Virus record (IMG/VR): IMGVR_UViG_3300027858_000008
Span: 1 to 50,117 of that record
From: a virus
DNA length: 50,117 bases
Reading direction: 5' to 3' (one strand)
The notes beneath the pieces are model-generated. The model was not told where the DNA came from. It saw nothing but the letters and a program-made list of their open reading frames with translations, and searched no databases. This document shows, one piece after another, positions 13,495-21,384 of the stretch (the first letter of the stretch is position 1; each line of letters begins with the position of its first letter). The position numbers and the translations under genes are program-made.

Positions 13495-13549
13495 TGACAA
13501 GTTGTCATAAGTATACGACAAAGTGTCATAGTGTGACATATTGTCATAT
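13495..13549. repeat. TGACA/TGTCA half-site cluster (operator or iteron-like)
   Basis: Within 55 bp there are three TGTCATA copies and inverted TGACA copies. They form TGACAAGTTGTCA (perfect 6-bp arms, 1-bp spacer), TGTCATAGTGTGACA and TGACATATTGTCA, plus a degenerate ACGACAA. It lies in a gene-poor AT-rich stretch upstream of a leftward promoter-like motif. The arrangement suits cooperative binding by a dimeric regulator or an initiator. Confidence 0.6.
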
Positions 13550-13550
13550 A

Positions 13551-13736
13551 TTATAATATAGTGTATTTATTTATATATATATTTGAATTAAGTAATTTAA
13601 TTACATTATCAATATCATTATAGTTAATACTAAGTATATTATTATTAATATAAAATATATTAGTTAATTTATTTGAGTTAAATAATAAATTGTATATTAG
13701 TTTTTTATTTGTTAATTGTATTTTAATTTGTATCAT
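13551..13736 (-). CDS. Small Asn/Ile-rich hypothetical protein, 61 aa
   Basis: A 61-residue frame dominated by Asn, Ile, Leu and Lys (MIQIKIQLTNKKLIYNLLFNSNKLTNIFYINNN...), as expected from extreme AT content. It could be a fortuitous frame. In favour: motif copy 5 lies 30 bp upstream of the ATG and the pattern alternates polar and hydrophobic residues. No function can be proposed. Confidence 0.4.
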   Translation of the reverse strand: MIQIKIQLTNKKLIYNLLFNSNKLTNIFYINNNILSINYNDIDNVIKLLNSNIYINKYTIL

Positions 13737-13766
13737 TGTTGTTACTTTATTATATTATCTAATTAA

Positions 13767-13786
13767 ATTCGTATTAACATTCGAAT
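13767..13786 (-). promoter_or_regulatory. Leftward 20-bp motif, copy 5
   Basis: Reads ATTCGTATTAACATTCGAAT on the + strand, with perfect ATTCG...CGAAT arms. It is the rightmost copy, 30 bp upstream of the ATG at 13736, and marks the start of the leftward transcription unit at the divergent switch. Confidence 0.7.
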
Positions 13787-14200
13787 TAGAATGATACATT
13801 GAGATAAGAGGGGGGAGGGGGTAAAATGCTAAAATATGGGGGTTATACGGATAAAACTGAATAATATGGGATCATTTCTGGGTAAAAATGGTTGGGCTGG
13901 GTGAAACGAAAATCGATTACGAAAAAAAAAGAAAGAAAAAAAAGGAGGGGGAACGCTATACCTCTCTATATGTGATAACTCTCTAGAAAACACGGTACCC
14001 TTTATATAACAGGTACCTTATAATATTATACTACGTATAATATTTAGGATAGGAGTAGTATATATCCCTTATACCTTATATAAGAGTAATAGATTACACG
14101 CTATTTTTTATATTTACAACTATATTGTAATTATTTTTTGTAAAAACGAGAAATAACCTGTAAGTATATATCTTATAGACTTCACTAAAAAATATAAACA
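13787..14200. other. Non-coding divergent switch region
   Basis: About 414 bp with no credible gene, separating the leftward and rightward arms. The left part (13808-13901) carries seven G-tracts on the + strand: GGGGGG, GGGGG, GGGGG and four GGG. Next come an A-rich purine tract with GGAGGGGG (about 13921-13951), two GGTACC sites flanking an AT-rich spacer (13995-14020), the inverted repeat at 14024-14046 and AT-rich promoter-like sequence up to the first rightward gene. It is a candidate for replication origin, early promoters or genome-end or packaging signal; the sequence cannot decide. Confidence 0.6.
14024..14046. repeat. Perfect 10-bp inverted repeat
   Basis: AATATTATAC and GTATAATATT are separated by TAC. 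The arms contain TATTATAC/GTATAATA, which read as TATAAT-like -10 boxes on both strands, so it could be a divergent promoter or an operator. Confidence 0.55.
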
Positions 14201-14680
14201 ATGAGTTCACCATTTCAAAGAGCATTTTCAGCTAAAAGCCCCTTAAAACATGACGGAGACCATCCCTATGTAAATCCAGATGGTACTGGTAAGGGTGATC
14301 ATCATGAGAATGATCATCAAACATTGCTAGAACCTACTGATAAATTACCTAATGAGGGAAGAAATATCGCAACAGGAGAAACTCAAGCAGAGATTTTAGA
14401 TAGAAAATACGGAGATTATGGGCAAGCGGCGAAAAACTTAAATACATACGCAACAACAATAGCAAAAAATTATCCCGATGGTCTTTATCCAAATCAAATG
14501 GATTTTTATAATAAGCAAATTGATATAGGAGAAGCTAATATAAAGAATAATTTAGAATTATATGAAAAATCTCGTGATTCTATTTATAAGGTAAATAAAC
14601 CTGTTATAAAACAAATGGAGAAAAAGAAAAACGAAAAACTTCCGACGATTGAGGAAGTTGTTGAGAATAAAGAAGATTAA
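14201..14680 (+). CDS. Hypothetical protein with SPL motif start, 159 aa
   Basis: The first rightward gene. The 159 residues start MSSPFQRAFSAKSPLKHDGDH, with a short SxKSPLK motif like the tags in the 22-27 kb proteins. A Gly/His/Asp-rich stretch follows (GTGKGDHHENDHQT), then a helical C-terminal half (DFYNKQIDIGEANIKNNLELYEK... KKKNEKLPTIEEVVENKED). No enzyme motif. The shared motif and location suggest a virion or assembly accessory. The ATG follows an A-rich leader without Shine-Dalgarno. Confidence 0.6.
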   Translation: MSSPFQRAFSAKSPLKHDGDHPYVNPDGTGKGDHHENDHQTLLEPTDKLPNEGRNIATGETQAEILDRKYGDYGQAAKNLNTYATTIAKNYPDGLYPNQMDFYNKQIDIGEANIKNNLELYEKSRDSIYKVNKPVIKQMEKKKNEKLPTIEEVVENKED

Positions 14681-14682
14681 TT

Positions 14683-15276
14683 ATGGCAATAATATATAGT
14701 TATCCACAGATTAGTACTGTAGACATGGGTGATTTGCTAATAATCACTGATATAAGTAAAGCAGAAAATCCAACTAGGAACATAACCGTACAACAATTAG
14801 CAAACACTATATCAGTTGCGGCATATCCTAACCGTTATTTGATAAATGGCCTAGTAAATAACATTGCATCAACCGTTGGTGGTTATGATTTTATGGAATG
14901 GGTATCTAATACTACACCTGATACACAAATTCCCCTAATGAGAACCGGAACTCAACCATTAGAATTAGAATCTATAATGTGGACTTGGTGTGGTGATGCG
15001 GCCTTAAGTATAGGAGTGGGAGAACAAGTTGGTTTTTCAATAGGATCTATTGCTGACGGTGTTAATTCACAAATAGGTAACTTTGTTGCTATAAACAGTT
15101 TATTTAACTTAACAAACGCAGATGATGGAACATTTCCTTCTGGAGAAATAAATTTCCCACCAGGTACAATACAAATTTCAAAACATACTAATATAGGAGT
15201 TGTTGGTCTTGAAACAGGATCAGTAACACCAAATGATGGAGAATTAGCTATTACACTACAATTTAAAAGCATTTAA
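14683..15276 (+). CDS. Putative tail fibre-associated protein, 197 aa
   Basis: A 197-residue protein with N-terminal MAIIYSYPQISTVDMGDLLIITD...NPTRNITVQQLA, the same module that opens the next gene (MAIIYTYPRM...NNGDLLLISA...KPTMRIRVEDV). This points to a shared virion-attachment domain of about 45 residues. The rest is Gly, Asn and Ser rich and predicted beta, ending ELAITLQFKSI, which resembles a small fibre head domain. It starts two bases after the previous stop. A receptor-binding or fibre role is an inference. Confidence 0.55.
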   Translation: MAIIYSYPQISTVDMGDLLIITDISKAENPTRNITVQQLANTISVAAYPNRYLINGLVNNIASTVGGYDFMEWVSNTTPDTQIPLMRTGTQPLELESIMWTWCGDAALSIGVGEQVGFSIGSIADGVNSQIGNFVAINSLFNLTNADDGTFPSGEINFPPGTIQISKHTNIGVVGLETGSVTPNDGELAITLQFKSI

Positions 15277-15278
15277 AA

Positions 15279-17012
15279 ATGGCGATAATATATACTTATC
15301 CAAGAATGGTTACAGTTAATAATGGAGATCTATTATTAATTAGCGCGGTAAACACGCCAAGAAAACCTACAATGAGGATTAGAGTTGAAGACGTTAAAGG
15401 TTATATGAACACATGTCCTACAATAACGGATTGTGTTGGAAGTACTGGAGCTCTTAATGAAGTATTAACCGCTAATGGAACTGGTGGTGTAATATGGAGT
15501 CCAGCAGGTGGTGGAGGCGCAGGAGTTTTAAGTATAACAACCGCAACAGGAGTTTCAACGGGTGATCCTATATCCCCATTAGTTGCAGCAACGGGAGCAG
15601 TTACTCTTACTAGTAACGCTTACGCGGGAACTACTAATGTTGGATATGTGCCAACTGGTGGTAGTGCAACTACATTTTTACGTGGTGATGGAACTTGGGT
15701 AACTCCAGCTGGGGCTGGAACTATTGGTGGAAGTGGTACAACTGATACATTGCCTATGTGGACCGCTGCAAGTACACTTGGAGATTCATTAGTAGTTGCA
15801 ACTAGTGTAGGTGTTGGAATTAATATGACAGCAGGTGCTCCTTCTTCAGCAATGTTTAAAGTAGAAGGTGGTGCCGCAAGTGATGTAATGCAGCTTAGTT
15901 CAACAGGAGCTTCCTGTAATATAATGTTAACTCAGAGTGGAGGAACGCCATTTGGATATTATGGTAACTCTTGTGTTGTTGGTGGAGCAGCGACTGAAAT
16001 GCAATTAAGATCTAATGCTGATTTGTTATTTTCTTCTGGAGGTAATACTGAACACATGAGATTAAAGTCTGCTGGAGATTTACAATTACCTTTATATGGT
16101 TCTGGTACATTTACAGGAACAGCTACTTTTGGTTTGTCTGTAGATGCTAATGGAAATATAATTGAAACAGCTGGAGGTGGTGCAATACCTTGGCCTTATC
16201 AATATGATTTAGGACTTAGACAACAGATTCAAGGAACTAACCCTGGAACAACTGGGGACGCGAACACAGGTGTTGGAGTTGAAACGTTAGAAAGTTTAAC
16301 CACAGGTTATAATAATACAGCGATAGGTACAGCTGCAGGAAAATCAAACCAAAGTAGTTATGCTAATGTATTTATTGGAAAAGATGCTGGAAGAAATGTC
16401 GTCGGAGGTAATCATCACGTAATTATTGGTTCGGCAGCTGGACATGATATTACAACCGCACCAGAAAATATAATTATAGGGAGTGGAGCTGGTTATAGCT
16501 TGAGTACTGGAGATGGTCAATGTGTATTAATGGGAAGAGGAGCTGGACAGTCTTTAACAACTTTAGGAGATTGTATTGCTATAGGACATTATGCTTTAAC
16601 AAATAATACTGCTGGATACAATGTAGCTATAGGTCATGCGACTGGAGAAAGTCTAAGCACTGGAACAAATAACGTTTTCATAGGTAGAAGAAGTGCAAAA
16701 GACTCATTACTTCTTAGTGAATCAGTAGTAATTGGAGATAGTGCATGCTATACGAGCCCATCTACTAATTATTCTGGAGCAAATAATATTGTAATAGGAT
16801 TTGAAGCGCAACCCTCAAGCGCAGGAGTAAGTAATGAAATTACTATTGGTAATTTATCTAATGATAGATTGAGATTTCCAGGTAGTTTACCAGCATTTGA
16901 TGATGATGCAGCTGCGGGAGTAGGAGGTATATTAACTAACATGTTATACCAAACCACTGGAGCTGGAGCAGCACCTTTAAATGCTGCGGGTATTGTAATG
17001 ATTAAACAATAA
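15279..17012 (+). CDS. Tail fibre with Hep_Hag-like (trimeric adhesin) repeats
   Basis: A 577-residue fibre. The N-terminal module (1-45) is shared with the upstream gene. It has the FLRGDGTW fibre motif near residues 132-139, a beta-rich Gly/Thr shaft, then from about 327 to 490 nine or so repeats of 21-24 residues of the kind NTAIGTAAGKSN, NVFIGKDAG, NIIIGSGAG, NVAIGHATG. Those are left-handed beta-roll (YadA-head/Hep_Hag) repeats that form trimers. The C-terminus (GGILTNMLYQTTGAGAAPLNAAGIVMIKQ) probably carries a trimerisation or tip part. Role: adhesion to the host surface. Confidence 0.75.
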   Translation: MAIIYTYPRMVTVNNGDLLLISAVNTPRKPTMRIRVEDVKGYMNTCPTITDCVGSTGALNEVLTANGTGGVIWSPAGGGGAGVLSITTATGVSTGDPISPLVAATGAVTLTSNAYAGTTNVGYVPTGGSATTFLRGDGTWVTPAGAGTIGGSGTTDTLPMWTAASTLGDSLVVATSVGVGINMTAGAPSSAMFKVEGGAASDVMQLSSTGASCNIMLTQSGGTPFGYYGNSCVVGGAATEMQLRSNADLLFSSGGNTEHMRLKSAGDLQLPLYGSGTFTGTATFGLSVDANGNIIETAGGGAIPWPYQYDLGLRQQIQGTNPGTTGDANTGVGVETLESLTTGYNNTAIGTAAGKSNQSSYANVFIGKDAGRNVVGGNHHVIIGSAAGHDITTAPENIIIGSGAGYSLSTGDGQCVLMGRGAGQSLTTLGDCIAIGHYALTNNTAGYNVAIGHATGESLSTGTNNVFIGRRSAKDSLLLSESVVIGDSACYTSPSTNYSGANNIVIGFEAQPSSAGVSNEITIGNLSNDRLRFPGSLPAFDDDAAAGVGGILTNMLYQTTGAGAAPLNAAGIVMIKQ

Positions 17013-17022
17013 GTAAAAATAT

Positions 17023-17045
17023 AAAAAAACAAGTGATAATATAAA
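17023..17045 (+). promoter_or_regulatory. Rightward leader motif, copy a
   Basis: AAAAACAAGTGATAATATAA lies upstream of the gene at 17073 and resembles the leaders at 27398 and 44606 (consensus AAAAAYAAGTRATWATA). It could be a late promoter; AT-richness makes chance similarity possible. Confidence 0.35.
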
Positions 17046-17072
17046 TATCAAATAACATTAAAAAATAAAATT

Positions 17073-18197
17073 ATGCATGGATACGTAGAATCCTCAAACG
17101 GATTGAGACCAATAATGATTGATAAAATAGATTATGCTAACTATGGTGCAGGTAATATAAATATATATTATGTAGGCCAAAATAATCTAACTCAAGGTAA
17201 TATTTCAATAAATCTTGGCGAATTTAATACTACAACTCAAGGTTATGAATTTCCTATAGTTTCTAAACAAGCTGTACTTTCAGCTTTTTGGGGGTGGGTT
17301 GCTGAAGTAAGCGGAGGAAATCCCGGAGTAACTTTAAATAGTTATTTTGAAAAATATATTATAGGAACTGTTACAAGTTATACTATAGTAAATTATTCTG
17401 AACAAGAAGGCTTTATAACCCCTGTCGCTGATAATGCAGCTGCATGTGCTATAGATTGGGCCGTTCAATCTCCAACTACTATACAATCAGTAAGATCTAA
17501 TGCATCAGGAACAATTCCAGTTCTAACATATCAAGTTTTCAACGCTATAACCACACCACTAGGTGAAGATCAACAAATTGGTGGAGATGCTGTAGCTGAT
17601 GGAACATATGCTTGGTTATCTGGAAGCTTAGGAGATAAAGGAAAAGGTGATCCAGCAACTGGAACTACATATTTTGTAGAAATAAAAGGAGGTTATATTA
17701 GACAAGTGGAAATATGTGTAGGAGCATTAGAAAATGGTGCTTCTGGAACAACTGCATATTATGCTCAAGGTGGACAATTACCAGAACCTGATTGTTACTA
17801 TTTTAATCCAGCTGGATTTATTTCAGGTACATTTGGATTTAATAATATTCCAGGTCCAACATTTAGCGCTGGAAGCGGTACTTGGAGTTGTTATGAAGGA
17901 CTTCCGAATCAAAATGGAAATATGATTGGAGCAAACGTATATATACAAAATGCCGCAGGGGATTTTGTACCATTTACTAATACAGAACCAACTATACCTA
18001 ACTACGCAGGATTTTTATTTCAAGAAATCGCTATTGATACATTTACTGTAGATTGGTCAAATTTCTTGCCAGATGAAGGGGGAGTACCAGCACCTACGTG
18101 TACATATTGTGATTTTCCTCCTCAAATAGAACAATGGGTAGTAAACTTAACTACAGGTATTATAGAAGGTGTTGCACCGGGTTGTGACGGTAGTTAA
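17073..18197 (+). CDS. Putative virion/tail protein, 374 aa
   Basis: A 374-residue Gly, Asn and Thr-rich, beta-type protein (MHGYVESSNGLRPIMIDKIDYANYGAGNINIYYVGQ...). It has Cys-containing loops late on (CYYFNPAGF, CYEGLPNQNG, CTYCDFPPQ, PGCDGS). No enzymatic motif. It sits after the fibre gene, following a motif-bearing 60-bp gap, so a second fibre or host-interaction protein is plausible. The disulphide-like Cys set suggests stability outside the cell. I do not recognise the family. Confidence 0.55.
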   Translation: MHGYVESSNGLRPIMIDKIDYANYGAGNINIYYVGQNNLTQGNISINLGEFNTTTQGYEFPIVSKQAVLSAFWGWVAEVSGGNPGVTLNSYFEKYIIGTVTSYTIVNYSEQEGFITPVADNAAACAIDWAVQSPTTIQSVRSNASGTIPVLTYQVFNAITTPLGEDQQIGGDAVADGTYAWLSGSLGDKGKGDPATGTTYFVEIKGGYIRQVEICVGALENGASGTTAYYAQGGQLPEPDCYYFNPAGFISGTFGFNNIPGPTFSAGSGTWSCYEGLPNQNGNMIGANVYIQNAAGDFVPFTNTEPTIPNYAGFLFQEIAIDTFTVDWSNFLPDEGGVPAPTCTYCDFPPQIEQWVVNLTTGIIEGVAPGCDGS

Positions 18198-18226
18198 AAT
18201 AAATAATAAATAAAAAATAAATAAAA

Positions 18227-18730
18227 ATGTATCAACCAACTTATTTAAAAATATGGAGATATCCTCAAACGTATGGAGGAACTAATGAATTATTAGGAGT
18301 TATTAATGGTAGTGAATTAGAAGCTATAGAATGGGGCAATAAAACAGTGGGAACTGGTTTAGAAGCAGTTACTGTAAGACATATAACAGGTAATTATAGT
18401 TTATCTACGGCGGATCATGATTTTTCTATTTTAATTACAGCTTTAGATTCAGTATCAGGACCAAATGACATGAAAGACACTTATGGCGGTTCTCCCGAAG
18501 ATATAATTAAAATAATGAATATTATTGTAGATCAAATAGTGCAATTAATAAGAAGACAAGAAATGTCTACAGTATCTAATGTAGCGGATTATTATCCACC
18601 TAGAAATTGTGATTTAGGATCTATGGCTTTAAGTTTTAATCCTTATGAGCCTGTTAAAGAAGAAGAAAAAGAGGGGGAAATAATGATGGGAGAAGGCGGA
18701 GGTCCACCTGAATGTCCTCCATTCTGTTAA
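18227..18730 (+). CDS. Hypothetical protein with acidic, Gly/Pro/Cys tail, 167 aa
   Basis: A 167-residue protein beginning MYQPTYLKIWRYPQTYGGTNELLGVINGSELEAIEW. A folded N-terminal region is followed by a helix (DIIKIMNIIVDQIVQLIRRQEMSTV) and then a low-complexity end (EEEKEGEIMMGEGGGPPECPPFC). It lies between the fibre block and GroEL. No function can be read. Confidence 0.55.
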   Translation: MYQPTYLKIWRYPQTYGGTNELLGVINGSELEAIEWGNKTVGTGLEAVTVRHITGNYSLSTADHDFSILITALDSVSGPNDMKDTYGGSPEDIIKIMNIIVDQIVQLIRRQEMSTVSNVADYYPPRNCDLGSMALSFNPYEPVKEEEKEGEIMMGEGGGPPECPPFC

Positions 18731-18805
18731 TAACAAACTAAATATAAAATAAAAAACCTGCTCGGTTAGAGCAATAAACCAAATATAAACTTAAAACCAA
18801 ATATT

Positions 18806-19123
18806 ATGACGTTTTATTATCAGACTAAAACGTGGAATAGTCAACCACAAATTACAGAAGAAACCATTAACCTTTGGAAACATCTTGCAGAAAAAAAGAA
18901 CTGGAGGATAACCCAATTACCTAACGGTTTTTATCAAACTGAATACAAAGACATCGATTGTCCTTGTGACCCTGAAAAAGACAAGTGTTGTGAAAAATGG
19001 CACGACGTGACTAGAAGAGAAACTCTTGAAGGAGCAGAGCAAGCTATTGATGGTTCAGTAGAACACTATGCTAAGAAAGTAGACTTTTTAAAAGGTCCGA
19101 AAGTCGTTAAAACCTTTAAATAA
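18806..19123 (+). CDS. Cys-rich hypothetical protein upstream of GroEL, 105 aa
   Basis: A 105-residue protein with WKHLAEKKNWRITQLPNGFYQTEYKD followed by DCPCDPEKDKCCEKW, a Cys cluster (CxC...CC) that could bind metal. A helical basic C-terminus follows (EHYAKKVDFLKGPKVVKTFK). It lies 24 bp upstream of groEL and probably shares its transcript. The 75-bp gap before it contains a small hairpin, TGCTC-GGTTA-GAGCA, at about 18758-18773. No family recognised. Confidence 0.6.
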   Translation: MTFYYQTKTWNSQPQITEETINLWKHLAEKKNWRITQLPNGFYQTEYKDIDCPCDPEKDKCCEKWHDVTRRETLEGAEQAIDGSVEHYAKKVDFLKGPKVVKTFK

Positions 19124-19147
19124 TCAAATTAAATTAAATTAAATACT

Positions 19148-20695
19148 ATGATTGTAAAAAATCTTAACTTTGGCACAAGTGCTAGAGAACAGGTATTTAA
19201 AGGAATTGAAAAACTCACAAATGCTGTTAGCTCCACATTAGGAGCTAGCGGTAAATGTGTGATTTTGGAAGATGCTCAAGGAAATCCTATTATTACAAAA
19301 GATGGGGTTACTGTAGCGGATTCAATAAACCTTTATAATCCTGTAGAAAATATGGGTGCAACACTTTTAAAAGAAGCTGCACGTAAAACAGTTAAAGAAG
19401 CTGGAGACGGAACTACAACTGCTACTTTATTAGCTTATGCTATTTTAAACGAAGCATATAAATTATTAGATAAAACCAACACTAGAGTGTTAAAAGAAGG
19501 TATTTTATCTGGAGTAGAAAAAGTAGTACAATACTTAGAAAAAGTATCAGTACCAGTTTCAGGAGATATGATAGATCAAATAGCTACAATTGCTACTAAT
19601 AATGATCCTGAGTTAGGAAAATTAATAGGTGATGCTTTTAGAGAAGTAGGGGAAACCGGAGTGGTAATGATGGAACCTTCAAATTTAGGAGAAACAGGAA
19701 TAGAAATAGTAGAAGGAGTAGAATATGATAAAGGTCTATTAAATCCTAATTTAATTACAGATAAAGACAAAGGGACATGTGAGTTAAACAACCCTCTTGT
19801 AATGATAGTAGATTCTAAAATAGATTCTATAAGACAAATTCAGTCTGTACTTGAATATGTTATAAAAAACAAAAAATCTTTATTCATTATTGGAGAATTA
19901 GAACCTCAAGTTTTATCAGCCTTAGTAATGAACAAGATTAAAGGAAATATTAAAATAAACGTAGTAGATCCACCAGCTTTTGGATTAAGGCGTAAAGAAA
20001 TATTAGAAGATTTAGCATTACTTACAAATTCGCAAATAGTTAATGAAGATTTAGGTGATGATTTAAATACAATAGAAGTTGATTACTTAGGTACATGTTT
20101 AAAAGTTACCACAGACTCTAATCAAACTATAATGCAAGTGGATGGTGTTTCAGAAGAAATTAAACCTATAATTGAAAAAATCAAAAAAGATTTAAAGAAA
20201 AAGAATAACCCCGGAGTAGTAATAGGTTTGGAACAGCGTTTAGCTAGATTAAGTGCAAAAGTCGCTATTGTAAAAGTAGGGGCTAATTCAGATGTAGAAT
20301 TAAAAGAAAAACAAGATAGGGTCGAAGATGCTATCTGTGCTACAAAAGCTGCGATTAAAGAAGGTATAGTTCCAGGTGGTGGAATAGCTTTGTTAAATGC
20401 AGCGATGAATATAGAAGAAGATAATATAGGTGAAGAAGTGTTGAGCAAAGCAATATTAGCTCCATTTCAAACAATATTAGATAATGGAGGATTAGAGCAA
20501 AAAACAATACCAAATACAGAAGGTATGGGTATTGATGTGGTTACGGGAAATATGGTACATATGATTAAAGAAGGAATTATTGATCCATTGCTGGTTACTA
20601 AGAGTGCTTTAAAAAACGCAGCTTCTGTAGCATCAACTATTATATCAACTGATTGTGTAATTAATAATGTGAGGGTCGATGAAAGCAGTAGGTAG
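19148..20695 (+). CDS. groEL: Phage-encoded chaperonin GroEL (60 kDa)
   Basis: A 515-residue group I chaperonin subunit, which forms double rings that fold proteins with ATP and GroES. The nucleotide site is intact: TLGASGKCVIL, ITKDGVTVA (D52) and AGDGTTTAT (D87), plus RVEDAICATKAAI with D394 equivalent to E. coli D398. The apical domain shows PPAFGLRRKEIL. It ends at NVRVDESSR, about 30 residues short, without the GGM-repeat tail that fills the cavity floor in bacterial GroEL. It is divergent in the apical region, as expected for a phage enzyme tuned to virion proteins. It overlaps groES by 17 bp; the gene order groEL-groES is the reverse of the bacterial operon. Confidence 0.96.
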   Translation: MIVKNLNFGTSAREQVFKGIEKLTNAVSSTLGASGKCVILEDAQGNPIITKDGVTVADSINLYNPVENMGATLLKEAARKTVKEAGDGTTTATLLAYAILNEAYKLLDKTNTRVLKEGILSGVEKVVQYLEKVSVPVSGDMIDQIATIATNNDPELGKLIGDAFREVGETGVVMMEPSNLGETGIEIVEGVEYDKGLLNPNLITDKDKGTCELNNPLVMIVDSKIDSIRQIQSVLEYVIKNKKSLFIIGELEPQVLSALVMNKIKGNIKINVVDPPAFGLRRKEILEDLALLTNSQIVNEDLGDDLNTIEVDYLGTCLKVTTDSNQTIMQVDGVSEEIKPIIEKIKKDLKKKNNPGVVIGLEQRLARLSAKVAIVKVGANSDVELKEKQDRVEDAICATKAAIKEGIVPGGGIALLNAAMNIEEDNIGEEVLSKAILAPFQTILDNGGLEQKTIPNTEGMGIDVVTGNMVHMIKEGIIDPLLVTKSALKNAASVASTIISTDCVINNVRVDESSR

Positions 20696-20939
20696 AAATT
20701 TAATTATAACACGTATAGAGCCTAAAAGTACAAAAACTGATGGAGGTTTATTATTAAGTGAAAAAGATAGAGAAGATATAAGGTATATTAAAGCTAAAAT
20801 ATTAAGCGTAGGAGAAGAGTGTGGAAATCTAAAAGAAAATGATGAAATTTTCTATGATAGACATGCTGGTCACAAGATTGAAATAGATAAAGAAACGTTC
20901 TTCGTTATTAAAACGCAAGACGTAGTTGTTGTTTTATGA
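20679..20939 (+). CDS. groES: Phage-encoded co-chaperonin GroES
   Basis: An 86-residue lid protein for GroEL. Family features are KAVGRNLIITRIEP, a mobile-loop segment STKTDGGLLLSEKDRED in which GLLL replaces the GroEL-binding GIVL, then AKILSVGEE and the C-terminal ETFFVIKTQDVVVVL strand. It is slightly shorter than the E. coli protein (97 aa), with a reduced dome loop. It is translated from within the groEL end, supporting joint expression. Confidence 0.93.
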   Translation: MKAVGRNLIITRIEPKSTKTDGGLLLSEKDREDIRYIKAKILSVGEECGNLKENDEIFYDRHAGHKIEIDKETFFVIKTQDVVVVL

Positions 20940-21382
20940 AAAAGCTAGAAGCAAGAGACTTGAAAGAAATGAACTTGCTAAAACACTACCGTATAATACG
21001 AAAATGGGCTTCCAGGAACAACAGCTTAAAAGAGGCGGATATTGAACTCTTAATATACTTAGATTGTATAGATCTATTTACTAAATATGATTTTGAAAAT
21101 GGCTCCTACTCTTATAGTTGGGATAATAGAAGGTGGAATAGACTAATAAAAAATGAGTGGATAACTGTATGGAGACATAGAAATAGAACTACTCAGAAAT
21201 ATAATGTTTATAAGGTGTCTTTTAAAGGTAAACAACTTATTAGTAGGATTTATAGAATTATGTTAGGATTAGATGATATTCCTATTAGTCCTAGAAGAAA
21301 TAAAATAATGAAAGGGGAAACTTATATGGATAAAGTTTTAAAAACCTCTATAAAAAATGTAAATAACGATAAAAACAGATAA
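20936..21382 (+). CDS. Putative winged-helix DNA-binding protein, 148 aa
   Basis: A 148-residue, basic, helical protein with a MarR-like pattern. It has helix RIIRKWASRNNS, ADIELLIYLDCIDLFTKYDF, a recognition-type stretch SWDNRRWNRLIKNEWITVWR and a wing/strand with RTTQKYNVYKVSFKGKQLISRIYRIMLG. The basic C-terminus (SPRRNKIMKGETYMDKVL...) is extended. The start overlaps the groES stop by 4 bp. Possible role: regulating late genes. The fold call is by pattern only. Confidence 0.55.
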   Translation: MKKLEARDLKEMNLLKHYRIIRKWASRNNSLKEADIELLIYLDCIDLFTKYDFENGSYSYSWDNRRWNRLIKNEWITVWRHRNRTTQKYNVYKVSFKGKQLISRIYRIMLGLDDIPISPRRNKIMKGETYMDKVLKTSIKNVNNDKNR

Positions 21383-21384
21383 TT

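Noticed and set aside
9188-13786. TAATACGA core as a T7 RNA polymerase promoter
   Set aside because: Only the first 8 bases match the T7 consensus; the flanks differ, and no T7-like RNA polymerase is seen in the window.
13921-13951. Poly-purine GGAGGGGG tract as a strong Shine-Dalgarno sequence
   Set aside because: No start codon with a usable frame follows; the nearest ATG is closed at once by TGA. The rest of the window avoids Shine-Dalgarno sites.
18758-18773. Hairpin TGCTC-GGTTA-GAGCA as a terminator
   Set aside because: Five-base stem without a T-run; more likely an RNA hairpin of no clear role.
20122-20448. Opposite-strand frame inside groEL
   Set aside because: No leader and hydrophobic codon content mirrors groEL; the sense gene is unambiguous.
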